From Trametopsis cervina (taxonomy: Eukaryota > Basidiomycota > Agaricomycetes > Polyporales > Irpicaceae), in contig MU278354.1 of NCBI GenBank assembly GCA_022385755.1, forward strand, positions 310,001 through 374,000: 64,000 nucleotides of DNA. Reading direction: 5' to 3'. A model generated the notes under the pieces. That model was not told the DNA's origin. It made no database searches and saw only the letters and a list, made by a program, of their open reading frames with translations. Of the stretch, positions 10,700-23,441 are shown piece by piece. Each line of letters starts with the position of its first letter. Within the stretch, counting starts at the first letter, position 1. Made by a program: the position numbers and the translations under genes.

Positions 10700-12466
10700 G
10701 GTGGTCGTTGGCGAGAGAGACGAGGAGGGCTGTGCGCCGAGTGAATAGGCTCAAAAACGGACGTCTTGAAGGTCACAAGCACATTTCAAGCTCCAGGCTC
10801 CCGTGCCACGCCCGCGCTAGAACTTCTTCGGCCGTCCGGTGATCAGGCTAGTAAGGAAACCGCCGCCCTCACATCATCGCCCTCTGCCGGCGGCACCCGA
10901 CGCCACAATCCCTATTTCCGGCCCCGAGCACGATCGGCCACTTCCGGCCCTGCTACTACGCCTCCTCAACCTCAGCTCTTGACATCATGGCGTTGAGGAG
11001 AAAGATTGCTCACCAGACAGACAGCGAGAAGATATTCACGCCTCGCTCACTATTCTTCATCAAGGTGGCATAATGCATCCGATGCGGCATACTGTAATGG
11101 CTTCTGTAAATTAGCTCAGGGACTGTAATGTTTCAGCGTGCGCTCAGGCATGGGGTATGTGCCGTCCATTATGTCAGCAGGCGGGCTCTGCAACAACAAG
11201 GACTCGAGGCGCAGCTCTATCCGGTATTCCTCCAACACTTCCAGAAATCCATCCGTGAGATACAGGTTTTGTACATAAACAAGGCGACCTACCTGTGATT
11301 GCAGGAATTGACTGCCAGCATGCGTGTTATAGGGCTGCTGGTCATCGGAGCACTCCCTCAGCGGTCTTCATTCTCTCTACAAGTCACCGGCACAACAACC
11401 AGGGTTCTGTAGATGCGGTGGTGAGTTCGTCCAGCACGCTCGCACTGTGAATGTAATTCCCACTTACGTTATTCCATCTGTAAGTTTTGAGCATAGAGGA
11501 GCAAGAAAAGGCAGAGGTTTTTAAACACTGGAGTGCTCAAGGTTGTAGTTTTGCGTTACTCCGAGCCACGATTTGGTACATGTTGATTATATATTATTCT
11601 GAGTCAGACCTCCATTGCGCAGACGCTTCGGCAACGGCTTGCGCAGCTCTTAGGCTTCGTTTGATGCGCCGATGCGCTCGGAGACACGCGTCAGTCATGT
11701 GTACTACGCATCAGACTTGAGAGGTTCTCAAGGTCGCAGACAAATGCCACGAACCTGGAGTCAAGTCAAAGCATCAGGGACACATCAGGGGTACAAAAGC
11801 TGTACGGCACTCAGATCTTTCTGCATTCTGTTTGATGGGAACTGTATACAACCTGTGAGTCAATGTTCTCGCTTTTTATATCCTGGACGTGTCGGAGATG
11901 CGCAGTCGTATTTACTTTGCCATCGACTCTGATATATGAAAGTCAAAACGCGCAGTCGTCGGTAGAATATCTGCGACTTACGGTACGTCCACCCGCCGTT
12001 CTTGCCTTCAAAACGCTGAATATCTTCCATAGAACGAACGCTATCCAGGATCCAAAGAGATGCTGGCAGAGCGTGCGATATACACACACGCAATGTGCAT
12101 CGACCGTGGTCGACGCATCAAACGCTTACAACATCCCGTTCGTTACGGCACCCGCTCGTGAGGGACCTTTATTGCCGCGCACGTTCACGATGAGTCTTCT
12201 CGCCCGAGGCTGGACTTAGAGCTGGTCACTGTACCAGTCATCCTACCACTTGAAGTTGTTAAAGACAAGAGAAGCCTGCATCTCATGACTGGATGTTCGG
12301 GAAATCGTGCGCATACTACCGAATCCATCCATCGCGAACCAACGCTTCCGGTGCCGCACCTCGCGTAGGCACAAGGAGACATCGTTTAAGACACAGACTC
12401 AGTCTTGGCTATCAACTTTGCGGCATGCGAATGCCGTGAAAGCGCTACCATTGCCCGCCATTCGAC
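10700..12466. other. Intergenic, nothing recognised
   Basis: This holds the upstream region of the minus-strand gene starting at 10699 and the distal promoter of the LysM gene. Short open frames on both strands show no family motif. No repeat or mobile-element end was seen. Confidence 0.5.
12421..12436. promoter_or_regulatory. Short palindrome upstream of the LysM gene
   Basis: A perfect 6-bp inverted repeat, CGGCAT and ATGCCG, is separated by GCGA and lies 31 bases before the TATA box. CGG half-sites are typical of fungal zinc-cluster factors. Use as a binding site is only inferred. Confidence 0.3.
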
Positions 12467-12474
12467 TATAAAAG
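12467..12474 (+). promoter_or_regulatory. TATA box of the LysM gene
   Basis: TATAAAAG lies about 80 bases before the start codon at 12556, at a distance fitting a strongly regulated fungal gene. Confidence 0.6.
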
Positions 12475-12555
12475 AGGGCGGGAATTGGCACAGTATCGGC
12501 ACTCTTGTCTAAAGAGCACCCTCCCGGACACATTCCAACCCTCAGCTTCAGCATC

Positions 12556-13228
12556 ATGTTCGCTCGCATCTCTCTTGCTGCCTTCACGGTTGCTGCTGCG
12601 GTTTCTGTGTGCCAGGGCTATGCAGGTGAGCTTTCTTCTACATTCCATGTAAGACGACATATTAACCATGCTCGAAGTCATCTCTGCTCGTGCTATCCCT
12701 GCCAACTGCGCACGTACCTACACCGTCCGCCCTGGGGACACCTGCGACGCGATCTCTGCTATCGAGAGTGTCTCTTCGTGAGCTGTTGTTACCTCTTGTT
12801 TGTAGTTCAAATGATTAACCTTCCCTTTTTTCAAAGTTTCCAGCTGGCCGAGGTTAACAGGGACACGATCGACCCTCTCTGTGATAACCTCTTTGTCGGC
12901 GAGGCATGTCTCCCTTATTCCATTGTTACCACTGAGTATTCACACATAACAACCTGCAGCCTCTCTGCTTGGGAATCGTCGGTCAAGATTGCACAAGCGT
13001 TCATCAAGTGGTGACTGGCGACACCTGTGCAACAATTGCTACAGCGGCTGGCATCGAGCTCAGCACGCTGTTGGCAAACAACCCCAATGTGAATAGTGCT
13101 TGCACCAATATCCACCTTGACGAGGTTTGTGATTCGCCGAGCATTGGCTTCCTTGCTTGTGTACTTATAGCTATACCCTTTCACAGGTACTCTGCATTGA
13201 CTCCGGTGTCATTCCTTACACCTTTTAA
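12556..13228 (+). CDS. Secreted protein with two LysM domains
   Basis: LysM domains bind chitin and related N-acetylglucosamine polymers. Small secreted two-LysM proteins of fungi commonly shield hyphal chitin or hide chitin fragments from hosts. The five-exon model (12556-12625, 12678-12777, 12837-12903, 12960-13124, 13187-13228) gives 147 residues. Residues 1-23 form a signal peptide ending QGYA. LysM 1 runs from RTYTVRPGDTCDAISAIE to FVGEPLCL and LysM 2 from VHQVVTGDTCATIATAAG to LDEVLCI, each with the YTV/GDTC start and conserved cysteines. There is no other domain and no GPI-like tail. The third intron (12904-12959) must be of the GC-AG type to keep the expected linker PLCLGIVGQDC. A saprotroph could use this for wall protection, so a host-interaction role is not implied by sequence alone. 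Confidence 0.88.
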
Positions 13229-13733
13229 GTAGTTGTTCGTTGAACTGAGGTTATTGGCACCTCATGGTTCATGACATTCGGTAATCGGGGTTTGATACAT
13301 GTACCATCGTTCGTTGTACGTTGGACAGGACATAGTTCAATGTGATCGAATAGCGATCCTGCCATTCTTCAGCTTAGATTGCAAAACATGAATTAAATTG
13401 CGATAAGTATAAGATACTATCGCTTCCTGCGACCCCTTTCCGCCACGACATCTCCAGACTTCTCTGTTGGCAGGATGTGTTGCATCAACGCTCGAAGTGC
13501 GGCCGTCTACCCCAGTGCTCTGCCATCGAGCCCCATGCGTTCATTACTGATGACTGTAGTACCAACAAAGATACTTCACATTTCATGGGCGATTCGCGGG
13601 ATACGGAGTGATGATCCGGACTGTAGTGCATTATTGCGATTGGGCATCCCGAGAAAGGGGGTGACTGGCTTCTGACTTGCTGCCAGATCGCAGAGCACCA
13701 CAGCGGTGAGAATCGCTCTGTGAGCCTTCGAGC
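13229..13733. other. Convergent intergenic, nothing recognised
   Basis: This is the 3' flanking sequence between the LysM gene and Med21, which are transcribed towards each other. No coding family was recognised. Confidence 0.5.
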
Positions 13734-14384
13734 TTAACCAGGGTTGTCAAGGTTGTAGGGTTCATTCAGCATATTACGCAGAACCTCGGTAATCCTTTGG
13801 TGCAGTCCTCCTTGTGTAGGTATCAGCTGACTGGTAACTTATTCTATTTACATGAGACTTACTGGCACGAGCGACCGCTCGGGTGTATTCCTCGTTCGCT
13901 TGCGTCGTCTGAGCCTCGAGCGATTGTAATCGCAGAGCCTGTAAACGTCTGAGGGTAAGCCTCACAAGTAAGAAGCCGTTCCGATACACACTTGTGTTTC
14001 CTCGGGTTCTGGAACAGGCAACGCGTTGATCAGGTACTCCACCTGCTTCGCTTTTACCATAAGGTCTTGTACAAGCTCTTTTTTGTTCTCTACAGACATG
14101 TTGAGATAGCCGCCACATCGGATAGAACCATTGTCTCACCTTCAAACACCTCCGGAGGATCGACTTTCTCTGGGTTTCGCTGTTTAGTGATGGGCACATC
14201 GGGGCTGACTTGCACAAAATTGGACTTTGATGTGAGGTAAGCAATGCTGCTTGACATTATCGTAAGGAGCTGTGCCATTCAGTTGTAAGATATGCGTATG
14301 GTATGTTCACGATCGAAAACGGACTTGTTGGATCTCATCTTGAAGTTGTGTGATGCGGTCCATATGAGACAATTCCTGCAGCAT
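13734..14384 (-). CDS. MED21: Mediator complex subunit 21 (Srb7)
   Basis: Med21 is an essential subunit of the Mediator middle module, which links transcription factors to RNA polymerase II. It pairs with Med7 through a coiled coil. The five-exon model (14384-14325, 14269-14140, 14089-13992, 13938-13863, 13810-13734) gives 146 residues, the usual size. The N-terminus MLQELSHMDRITQLQDEIQQ is followed by LLTIMSSSIAYLTSKSNFVQ, then VPITKQRNPEKVDPPEVFE, KKELVQDLMVKAKQVEYLIN, ALPVPEPEE, and a C-terminal helix EEYTRAVARARGLHQRITEV. These are the signature segments of the family in the right order. The first intron uses an unusual GTCCGT donor. The gene is divergent from Rtf2 with 269 bp between start codons. 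The assignment is firm. Confidence 0.92.
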
Positions 14385-14653
14385 GACGCTGCTTGCGCGA
14401 GCAGTCCTCTTAACAAGTGACTGCGAGCCAAAAGAGCGAGAGGAGACGAGATGATTCGGAACTGCTGTAGTGAGTACACGGTGAAGCCACCAACGTGACT
14501 TTAAGATTCAGCCAGCTTATCACGTGCTGCTACGCCCCTTATGCACTTGATTATGGGCGCTTACTCAGCTGTCGCCTTCTCGCTTAATCCTCCGTCGGAC
14601 ACTGCCCGTCCTCATACACCTTTCTCTCAATCCACACAGTCGCGGTAATCAGC
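14385..14653. promoter_or_regulatory. Shared divergent promoter of MED21 and RTF2
   Basis: The two start codons face away from each other across 269 bp, so the promoters must overlap or abut. The sequence is of mixed composition. I see no obvious TATA box in either direction, which fits housekeeping genes. Confidence 0.55.
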
Positions 14654-15786
14654 ATGGGTAATGATGGTGGAAGTATTCCGGACAGGCGGGACCTGGTCAA
14701 GAGCAAGCCTAAGGTGAGCATCAGCCACAGCCTAGGAACATTCCGATATTCATTCTATGCGCAGGCGGAGCAAGCGGACAAGGCCAACCAAGTACGCGCA
14801 CAATGGTTCTTCTGCGCACTGTCCAAGGTAATACAATCAATCATTGTCATTGTTGTAACATAAACTCAACCATACCTCAGCGTCCGTTACAGGAACCGAT
14901 CGTCTCTTGCGCTCTGGGCAAGCTTTACAATAAGGATGCCATAATCGAGTACCTGCTGGACAAATCTGCTTACGGAGATGGAGAGGAGATATGTGGTCAT
15001 ATTCGGTCGTTAAAGGTATGTTCATCATGACATTCGTTCAGCATCCACATCTCACTGTTCGAATAGGACGTAAAGACCCTGAAGTTCACTCGTAACCTGA
15101 AAGGCGCTGCACCAAAAGCGGACGACTCTGCAGACCGTGCGCAATTCATTTGTCCCCTAAATCTCAAGGAGATGAACGGCGTGCAGCCCTTCGTGTACCT
15201 ATGGACATGCGGATGTGTTTTCTCCCAAGCGGGTCTGCGCGCTGTTTCGGGTGCTCCGCCGCCTCGAGAAGACACTCGAAAGTCGGAAAACGTACAAGAG
15301 GAAGGAGCAGGTGACGCTCAATCTTCCACTCAGCTGGACATATGTCCCCAGTGTGCTACGAAGTACAACCGTAGCGAAGACATTATGTTGCTCAACCCTC
15401 CCACTGAGCAGCTGAACGACATAGTGATTGCTATGTACCGTCGACGTGCTTCTGAGCCAGTAAAAGTCAAAGGTAAGAAGCGCAAGGGAGCGGACACGAC
15501 CTCGGACACCCCTGAGCTTCAGGCGAAGAAAGCGAAGAAGACGTCTCCTTCCACGCCCACCATCAATCCCAACATTGCAACGGCTAGCAGGGCCGTTGCG
15601 AGTAGTCTGTTGCAGGAGGAAGCCAAACGGAAGGCCAACATGAGTGATGCCGTGAAGTCACTCTATGGTCCCAAGGACGGTGTCAAGCGGAAGGAGACTT
15701 TTATGACGATGGGCACGTTCACTCGAGTGAGTATTCTGTTATGCCTCGTGACCAATGTCGCTGACTTTCACCTTTAGTATGCGTGA
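14654..15786 (+). CDS. RTF2: Replication termination factor 2 (Rtf2-type RING protein)
   Basis: Rtf2 is a nuclear RING-like protein, known in fission yeast for fork arrest at the RTS1 barrier and linked elsewhere to replication-fork restart and splicing. The five-exon model (14654-14713, 14765-14827, 14881-15015, 15067-15726, 15778-15786) gives 308 residues. The N-terminus MGNDGGSIPDRRDLVKSKPK is characteristic. It is followed by RAQWFFCALSKRPLQEPIVS, CALGKLYNKDAIIEYLLDKS, a second half FICPLNLKEMNGVQPFVYLW TCGCVFS, and CPQCATKYNRSEDIMLLNPP. Together these form the atypical double zinc-binding fold. The tail is lysine-rich (GKKRKGADTT, KKAKKTSPST) and probably nuclear. The last exon codes only Tyr, Ala and stop. 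It converges with separase, with 162 bp between the stop codons. Confidence 0.93.
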
Positions 15787-15948
15787 TTTCTCTAGGTTGG
15801 CCTGTGTAGCATATCTCCGGAACTGTATTGTATCCTTAAACCATTAAAAAATCTACATAATGCTGATTATAAACTACATATGGTCACGGTACGTCGATAT
15901 TGATACAAATGCGAGATGGTGAGATGAAATTTGTGGTAGGAGATTGTG

Positions 15949-18900
15949 TCAAAGATAGAATGGAATACCGTAAACTATCGGAGCTGCACCGGTGAGATAT
16001 TTCAGCTTACAAACATCCCTAGATTGTGCAACAGCGGAGACAATGGATGTGCGGTCGGGATTTGAAGTGTCGGGCTGCCATGCTTTCACGTCGTCGGCTG
16101 TGAGATGCATCTTATCGAATACGCTCTGGGAGAACTTGTCAATGTCGCGGTCTGTAACATCCCAGAGATTTGCGACCAGAGTGGGACTGCGGGGACAAAG
16201 TTCTTGTTCAGCACAGGGGCAGGAGACACATCATGAAAGCGTACCATCCAGCCAGCATGTAGTTATACGGTGTACCGGTGCGGTCGAAATCGCCCATTTC
16301 TTTCAATGCTCCTGATGAACAGCCCCACAGCATAGTTGCCGCACATTTGGGCAGATGACGGATCTTCCGCGACCGAATATACTGTTCCGCTCCGCCATGA
16401 CCGAAATAACTGTATACCCTATAAGTCGGAGGCAAAGTGGGAGAACAGAGATAGACACATACATGAATAGATCTTTCCTCATCAGGGCGTCGGCAACTTG
16501 AAGCTCGCTGGGAGCTTTCCCTACGATGCCAGTCCATCCAACACTCTTCATGTCTTGAAGCCAGTTGATGAACCGCCCTTCTGTGTTCTTGAGATCGCCG
16601 CTGGGATTGAGCACAAAGAACGTTTCTCGAGGATTGATCGTGAATGCTTCTGTGCTGGCCTCCGCGGTACCTCGTACACTCGATGCGTATTGAACTCGGT
16701 CCAAAAGAAAGTCGATGCTAGGAATGCGACTGACACTTTGGCCTCTCAAGATAGGGATCGACTCCCATGGGATTCCCTGGACATTCTTGTCGAGCACGAG
16801 GAAAAGATGCGAGTCTTCTTGGGGGACGCTCTGGCTTCGGTACCTCCTAGCATGTTCCTCCAGAGCAGTGCGGAAATCGATAACCACCTGGTCAATGTCA
16901 ATTTCGGCAATGGCGACCGGTATACCATGGAACTGATAGAAGTCGAGGATGAAGTAGACCAAATCCTCAAGTTCCTCGTCACGAGATTTAGAGGGAAGGC
17001 ACGCAAAGCACTCCAGAAGTACGTCATCAAGTCGCACTTGAGACATCTGCTTCTTGTCTCTTAAGGCAAAGTTACGGGCGAAAACCTTTTCAAGACGTGT
17101 CCTCAAGTCCTCTAGCGCCGCCTGGGTTATACTCCTTGGTTGACTAAGAATCGTCTACAAGGTTGCCGTTATTATAAGTCTAGGCTCCACGTGCTTGACT
17201 ACTCACCTTAAAAGCACCAAGCCAGCAGAACTCGATATTATCGAGGAGCTGCTTCATCCGCTTGTCAAGTGCCATACGGCCCGCCCACCAGGTTGCCCTT
17301 GCTTCGCGATTGTTCCGTACCCCGGCAGCCTCTCTTGTGCCATTGTCACTAAGTTGTATGATCTCCCTCAGTTCGGCCAGTGCGTTCTCAAACGTGAGAT
17401 ACTCCTCGTCGTCACCGTCTCTACGCTCCTTGAGTGGTAGATAGAGAATTAGAGGGCTCCTAGCTGAGGACTGGCGTGTCACTAGCATCGTATCTTTGTC
17501 TTCTGTGACACTGATGCTGATTACTGTCCAGTTCGGCGGAAGGCTTCCAGTCTGAGGATTTGATAGGTGAGAGGCGTCATACACCTGGCTTTGGTATCTT
17601 TCAGCCAAGGACTGCCAGTACCCTGTCAACCTGGATTTTTCGGACTGCTCAACCTCCCCATCGTCCTCTAACTGGAAGGTTATACCGCGAGCGTTCTGGC
17701 GTTTAGGAGGTGATAACGGAGAGCCATTGGGTGTAATCAATGGCCACTGTAGATCGTTGTGGTCGTCCTGATCTCCAAATTTGTACTGCACAACCTCTAG
17801 TACCTCACGGCGCAGTGTTATTGCGGTCGACTTGTCTGACGTAAACCGTCAACCCGCTGAATTTTTAATTACCAACCCACTCACCTAAAAGACGAGCAGC
17901 TAGAGTTGGTCCCTCAACGTCTGCCTTCCCGATGGTGTCCTGGAACGCTCTAATAAGGGCTAAAGAAATTGCCGCGTCTCGTACATGAAAGACGTTGCCA
18001 CGTCTGGCTAGCAAAGCGAGATCCGACCAAAACAGCTTCTCGGCGTTGTTGAGGATCCCCAGAATCTCGTGAGTGCTTGCAGATATTGTGGTCTTTTGCC
18101 GTTTCATGCCCATTGGAAGTGTTATGGCTAACCATCGGTATGATGAGTAACTGAACGGCTGAATGGTGCTAAAATCATACCAGATTCAGCCAATGAACTC
18201 AGAAACATGTCTGCCTGGAATCGAGAATAGGCATCCTCTAGCTTCAGTCTAGCCATCAGAGCATTTTCCTCGGCCTTAAAAGACGTCAGGCCGGAATCAA
18301 AATAGGACATGCAACCACAAACCTTTATTTCGGCAGTTTGTGGAAGATTACGGAGACGTTCAAGAAGCTGATGGTACTCTGCACCTTCTTCGTGTAAGAG
18401 CCAGACTGTACAGCTATCAGTAACACCAATTAGATCATAGACCAAGAAGCTTACTGTTTTGGCGTAGAATTGCTAGTAAGAGGCTGGGGGCTAGAGTATC
18501 GCCCATGGGCGGCGACTTTGGTGATTTTGGCGACATCACGTCGGATTTTCTGGAGCTGTTGCGCGTGAGCAAAATGCTGAATTGGAGTCGAGATACATAC
18601 CCGAGTGCATGTCCATCGATCGTGGTAAACTTCTGGTCCAGTTCTTCGAGCATACCAATGGCCTCGTCATAGAGTAGTTTAGCTTCTTTCTGGTTGGCGT
18701 TCATTCGACTATGCTCAGCGTGCAAACGGCGAATTTCCGCAGCGTCCGGTCCACTTGCATCTGAAACCATGGTGGCCGCTTCTGTAAGGCAAGAATGGCT
18801 GTCATTCAGCTCTCCAAGGTGCAGGTAGATTTCGCCTAAGCGCGCCAACGCTCGGCTGGTTATCGCAGGCATGTTGAGTACAATCGAAAGATCTTTGGCT

Positions 18901-21900
18901 TGTTGTGCGAAAAACTCAGCCTCCCGCGGCGAACCCCTGGAAACATATGCGCGAGTCAGAGAGAATAATGTGCTTAGTAATCCCTCGAGTATGCGCCATC
19001 CTATACCACGTAGGAAGGGTGATCTCTCAAAAATGCGCTGAATACTCTGGGATTCCGCGGTACTGCTTGACGGCGTATGGTTTGCGACCGGCTGTTTCTG
19101 CTCTTGCAAAAATGGATTATCCGCATCTGATGCAGTTGCTTTGCCATATATCGAAGGCGGCGAGAGGCGGGAAAGAGTGTCGAACGCCCGATTCCACAGA
19201 CGCAGCGATTGCAGCATGCCGTTGATAGAAGTCACGGGGTCGTCCTGTAGGGGGCGTAAACGGCAACACAGCCATAAGAAAATTGTAGTCCGTACCCGTG
19301 CATATTGGATCGAAGCGAACGTTGTTGCAGCTACCGCAGCTCGCTCCAGCAAGGAAGTGCGAGTCAAGACGCGTTGGGCTGATGATGAGCTGCCTTCATC
19401 ACTGTCTATCTCCTGCGCAAGGCTGCTCGCTTCGGAATATGACGTCGAGCTACAATACGAAGTCAGATACATTCTGAACTACAGTATTGGACCAACCTTT
19501 TCAGAATATTACCTACCGCGATGAGGGATTCTGAGTATCTCAGAAGAAACATCACGCGAGCTCCTTGAGACACATTCATGTTATCCATAGCGCTCCATGT
19601 ATGGGTGTAGATACTCGCGGCCTTTCCCGTCTTGCCGAGGTTCACGTACTCATGAGCCAAGTCGGTCGAAAAGCTGATATAGTCTGCAGTATACGGCGTG
19701 AGGGCGTAAAAACAGTGATGGTACGCTCAATTTACCGTCGGGTTGGCTATGAATTTGTTGTTCGCTTAGCCGCCTCCCTAGAAGCAGGACCTGCACCTTC
19801 ATGACGACCTGTCCTAGTAGGCTAAGCAAGTGCGAGGTTGAATCTATAAAAGGTTAGCTAAGGGATTACAGAGAACTGGGAAACCTACAGAGGAGAGCTA
19901 TGAGCTGGCCCGTATGCTCGATGACTGGCGGCGCGCCAAATGACAATCGGGGAATAGGCTGAAGTTTGCTTGACGATGCTATAAAGAATGAATTGACTGG
20001 ACGGCACCCAAAGATGAAATCGTGCCTACATCTTCGTGGCTTCGGGGTTACAGGCTGGGCAGCAGCAAGCTTGGTACCCCGTATTCGACTTCGTACTGGT
20101 GCAGCGCGAGCAACCAGTCCGGGACGCTTCATTGCGGTCTTCACCATCTGTGGTCTGGCCCTTGCCGGTGATACAGGTTTGGCGAGGGATTGCCTCGTTC
20201 TGGGAGATAGTATACTCTTAAGAATAGTGCAAGCTTCTTCCACATATTTTAAGACACCAGTAACCTGCTCCGCTCGTTGATGGGCAGCATGAGCCATTCG
20301 AAGCTTCAGAGCCGCGAGATACGGCAGACACAGGCCCGAGATATTCGTATCCAGTCCAAAATCCTGAAAGACAATGAGACAACTATACGCCCGTGACCCC
20401 AGAAAATCTGACCTTAGTCCGCAGCAGCGCTTCGGCCTCCAATGCTAGCTCCTCAGTTGTAGAAAGAGAAGTTGCTTTATCGTCGTTGGTAGACAAAGCC
20501 GTCTCCAAGTACTTGAGTATGACTCGTGCTCTTCGTACTGGCATATCCTGTGGGGTGTAGATCTCAAGAGCATCCTGTAAGAGGTGACAAACCGCATTGT
20601 GGACGGCAGGCTTCCACTTGCTGCTCTCTAGCCCTTCAGCCTGTCGCTCCAATAATGCCCCTAGAGTGGCCCGAGTCTGGGATTTGGCGTTGTTCTCAGC
20701 AGTCATCAAATGGCTGAGAAGCACCTTCAGCGAGACCTGCTCGATGGGTAGAAAGAGATCACAAAGGCCAATATAAGACATGCGATCAATGATAGTGACA
20801 AGGTGCTTGGTTGACGGATGGTCGGGATAAGGTTGAGTTTCGAAGCTGAATGACTTGACTGCATTTCCGAAGGCCTCAAAAGCACTCTATAGGCACCAGT
20901 CAGTTGGCAATAAATTTTGTCAAGAAATCGCACTTGCCTTACGGTCTCCCGTTTTTGAATGGCACACTGCTAGAATTTCCCACCTCCGATGCAGCTGCTC
21001 CTCTAGTGTCGTCCATTGACTTTCACTTTCACTATTGCCTTCCATGCTGTCGATATGGGCGACCGTTGCGCGGTGCCTCTTTAGTGCATCGTCTCCAACA
21101 GGGCAGCTCTTTTCAAAGAAACGGATAGCATGCGAAAAATGGCCTGCTTGGTATAATGCTGCGCCAAGATTGTGAAATGCGCCCGATATACACCGTAGAA
21201 AGTTGGCTCGATCGAGTGCGGATAATGAAGACGCTGGAAGAGATGCAACCAGAATAAGAGAGCTTGACAATGACTCAAATGACCGATCGAATGTGACAGG
21301 TCGTGAGACGACGAATGTTGCTTTAGCTAACACGAAGTAGGAATCAAGTGCGGACGCCAAAAGTTCTTCATGGCCAGTTTGAACCTATAATTTTCGTGAA
21401 GACTACTTCAATGCAAGGCCGCTAATGGACGTACCTTAGGAAGTACGCTCGTAAGCACCTTCAACATACTCTCTATGACTGGTAGCAAATTACGCGACTG
21501 CGGCGACTCTAGCGAGCTTGCATCGATAGTTTTGCCAGATATCCTCCGCAGCCTCTCGAAAGCTCTCCAGACCTTATTAGCGGCTTTCTTGACAGCCTGG
21601 TCATCTTGCGGCTTATCGTACGCTGCAATCAGAAAAGGTTCTATGTGTGGCATTATCTGGATCGCCTCTGATAGGTCGCAGGCTCCAAGGTCTTTGAACA
21701 AGGCCCCCAATGAGATTATAAACGACCACGCTGATTCTAAATTGAAGCTCACCACAACTGTCCCGTTGCTCCAAGAGCGCTGTAGTCTGAGCGAGGACAG
21801 CACAAAAGGCGGCAGCTTGTAGTGTGCCTGTGTCTTGAGGCCTTATTGAAAGTGTAACAGCAGTATCTGGATCACTTCCGGACCGATCTTCGCTGCCCGA

Positions 21901-23441
21901 GAGTGCGATGCGTCGAGTGTCGGATGGAGCTGCTGCTCGGATCAACAGTGAGGCTTTCTTGATGGCGTTCAGGTCGCTCGCCTGTTATGAAGTAAGACAT
22001 CGATCCAAAATCCATCAAGAAAAAGTAACACACCCGCTTGGCGAAGTCGATCCAGTATTCACAGAAAGCAACGAATGCATGGCCGCTCATCCATTCAGCG
22101 CTGTCCTGGCGTGAATTGACGGAGAGAACAATCAGATTGAACGCATCGAGAACCGCCGTAGTCGTATCCTGCTTGGCCTCGAGAGAAGGAGAATGCATAG
22201 ACCGTGGATTTGCGACACTCTTAATGAAAGCCACAGTAAACTTCACGGTTTGCTCCCAAAACATACTCGGCTTCAGCGCGGAGGGGGACGTTCCAACAAG
22301 AAGTAGAAGACTATAAAGTCTTATGTCATATATCTCCTTTGCACTGTCTGCTCTGCCAGACAACAACGACGTGGATTTGGTGAGAGCGGTGTAAACGCTT
22401 GTCAAGGTGGAGTCCAGGTGTCTAGATGACAATTCGCGTAGATATGGCAGCCAGCGGAGGAGAGTAGGCAGAGTTCGCAGGACGTCTGAAAACTGTTTCA
22501 GAAATGGAGTAGGATTCCCGGTGTCTTTGCAGAGTCTGGAACATTCGGTCCATGTAAATGTAGTCAAGGCATATGCTAGATATGTGGAGATCAAGGTCAA
22601 AAGGTTCGCTTTGTCGTGAATCGGCTCTTCCGGCAGCGGTAATGACAGCATGTCCAGAGTGCAAGAACTGATGGTCTTCTCCAGGGGTAGCGCATCCCTC
22701 GAGGGGTAAGATGAACGTAGGGCTGGTAGCATATCTAGTAGGATAGGTAGAGCAGAATGATACTTGGTATATAGCAACACTGTCAGCATGTACGACCATC
22801 TAATCAAGATTCGTACTCACACATTGTAGCGAGATGAGTTTTCCTGTGGCACTGCAAGCGGCGCGCTCGATGTCAATGTCCCCTGGACGCAGCTCCCGAA
22901 GGGTACAGAGCCCTGTTTTGATGGCTTCAGCATTTGCTACAACGCGACTGGCTACGTCTTCTTTTGCTGCCAAGGACGCCTTCGAAGCTTTAGGCGTTGA
23001 TGCGGGCTGGTAGTAGTCCTGGTTCTTCCACCCGGTCTCAGCCAAACTCGATAGTGCCTTGGAAGCTACATTTACTGCACGCATAACTTCCCCACAAATC
23101 TCGGAATCTGTTTTCATCTCCTTCGGCTTTTCCATAGAAATGGACAGCTTCTGCTTCATAGTAGCTGCCAAAGCATCCGCATCCGACTCTGCATCCGGTC
23201 TCTTCGCCCGTGTACCAGTTGGCAGACGGCTGACATGACGCTTCGTCACTGCTATGGAAGCCAGATTTTTGTCCTTCTGTGCATCCTTGTCCTTGCTAAT
23301 ACGCAAACGCGACTCTATCCGGCCTGCAAGTTCGTCTGTGGTGCGTAGCCCACCGGACTGTGGTGTTGAATGAGACGGTCCGGCCGTGCGTAGTCGTTGG
23401 GAGGCTCTAGGTGGTGGAGGCGGCTGTCGCTTGGGAGGCAT
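15949..23441 (-). CDS. ESP1: Separase, cohesin-cleaving cysteine protease
   Basis: Separase is a caspase-like (peptidase C50) protease that cuts the Scc1/Rec8 cohesin subunit at anaphase and is held inactive by securin. The gene spans 7.5 kb on the minus strand with many short introns and codes roughly 2,000 residues. The start is placed at MPPKRQPPPPPRASQRLRT (23441), though an upstream in-frame ATG exists at 23609. A disordered Lys/Ser N-terminal part is followed by a long all-helical region (22.8-17.2 kb) as expected for the superhelical domain, with TPR-like segments such as ARLGEIYLHLGELNDSHSCL. The catalytic domain is at the 3' end: RFINWLQDMKSVGWTGIVGK, then KDLFIYFGHGGAEQYI with the catalytic His (codon 16399-16397), then KCAATMLWGCSSGAL with the catalytic Cys (codon 16321-16319), then LVANLWDVTDRDIDKF. 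The last exons are 16409-16245 and 16186-15949. Both active residues are present, so an active protease is expected. Internal exon borders are not all resolved. Confidence 0.93.

Noticed and set aside
16498..17064. 188-codon plus-strand frame
   Set aside because: Opposite strand of the separase catalytic exon; the minus strand carries the conserved protease sequence.
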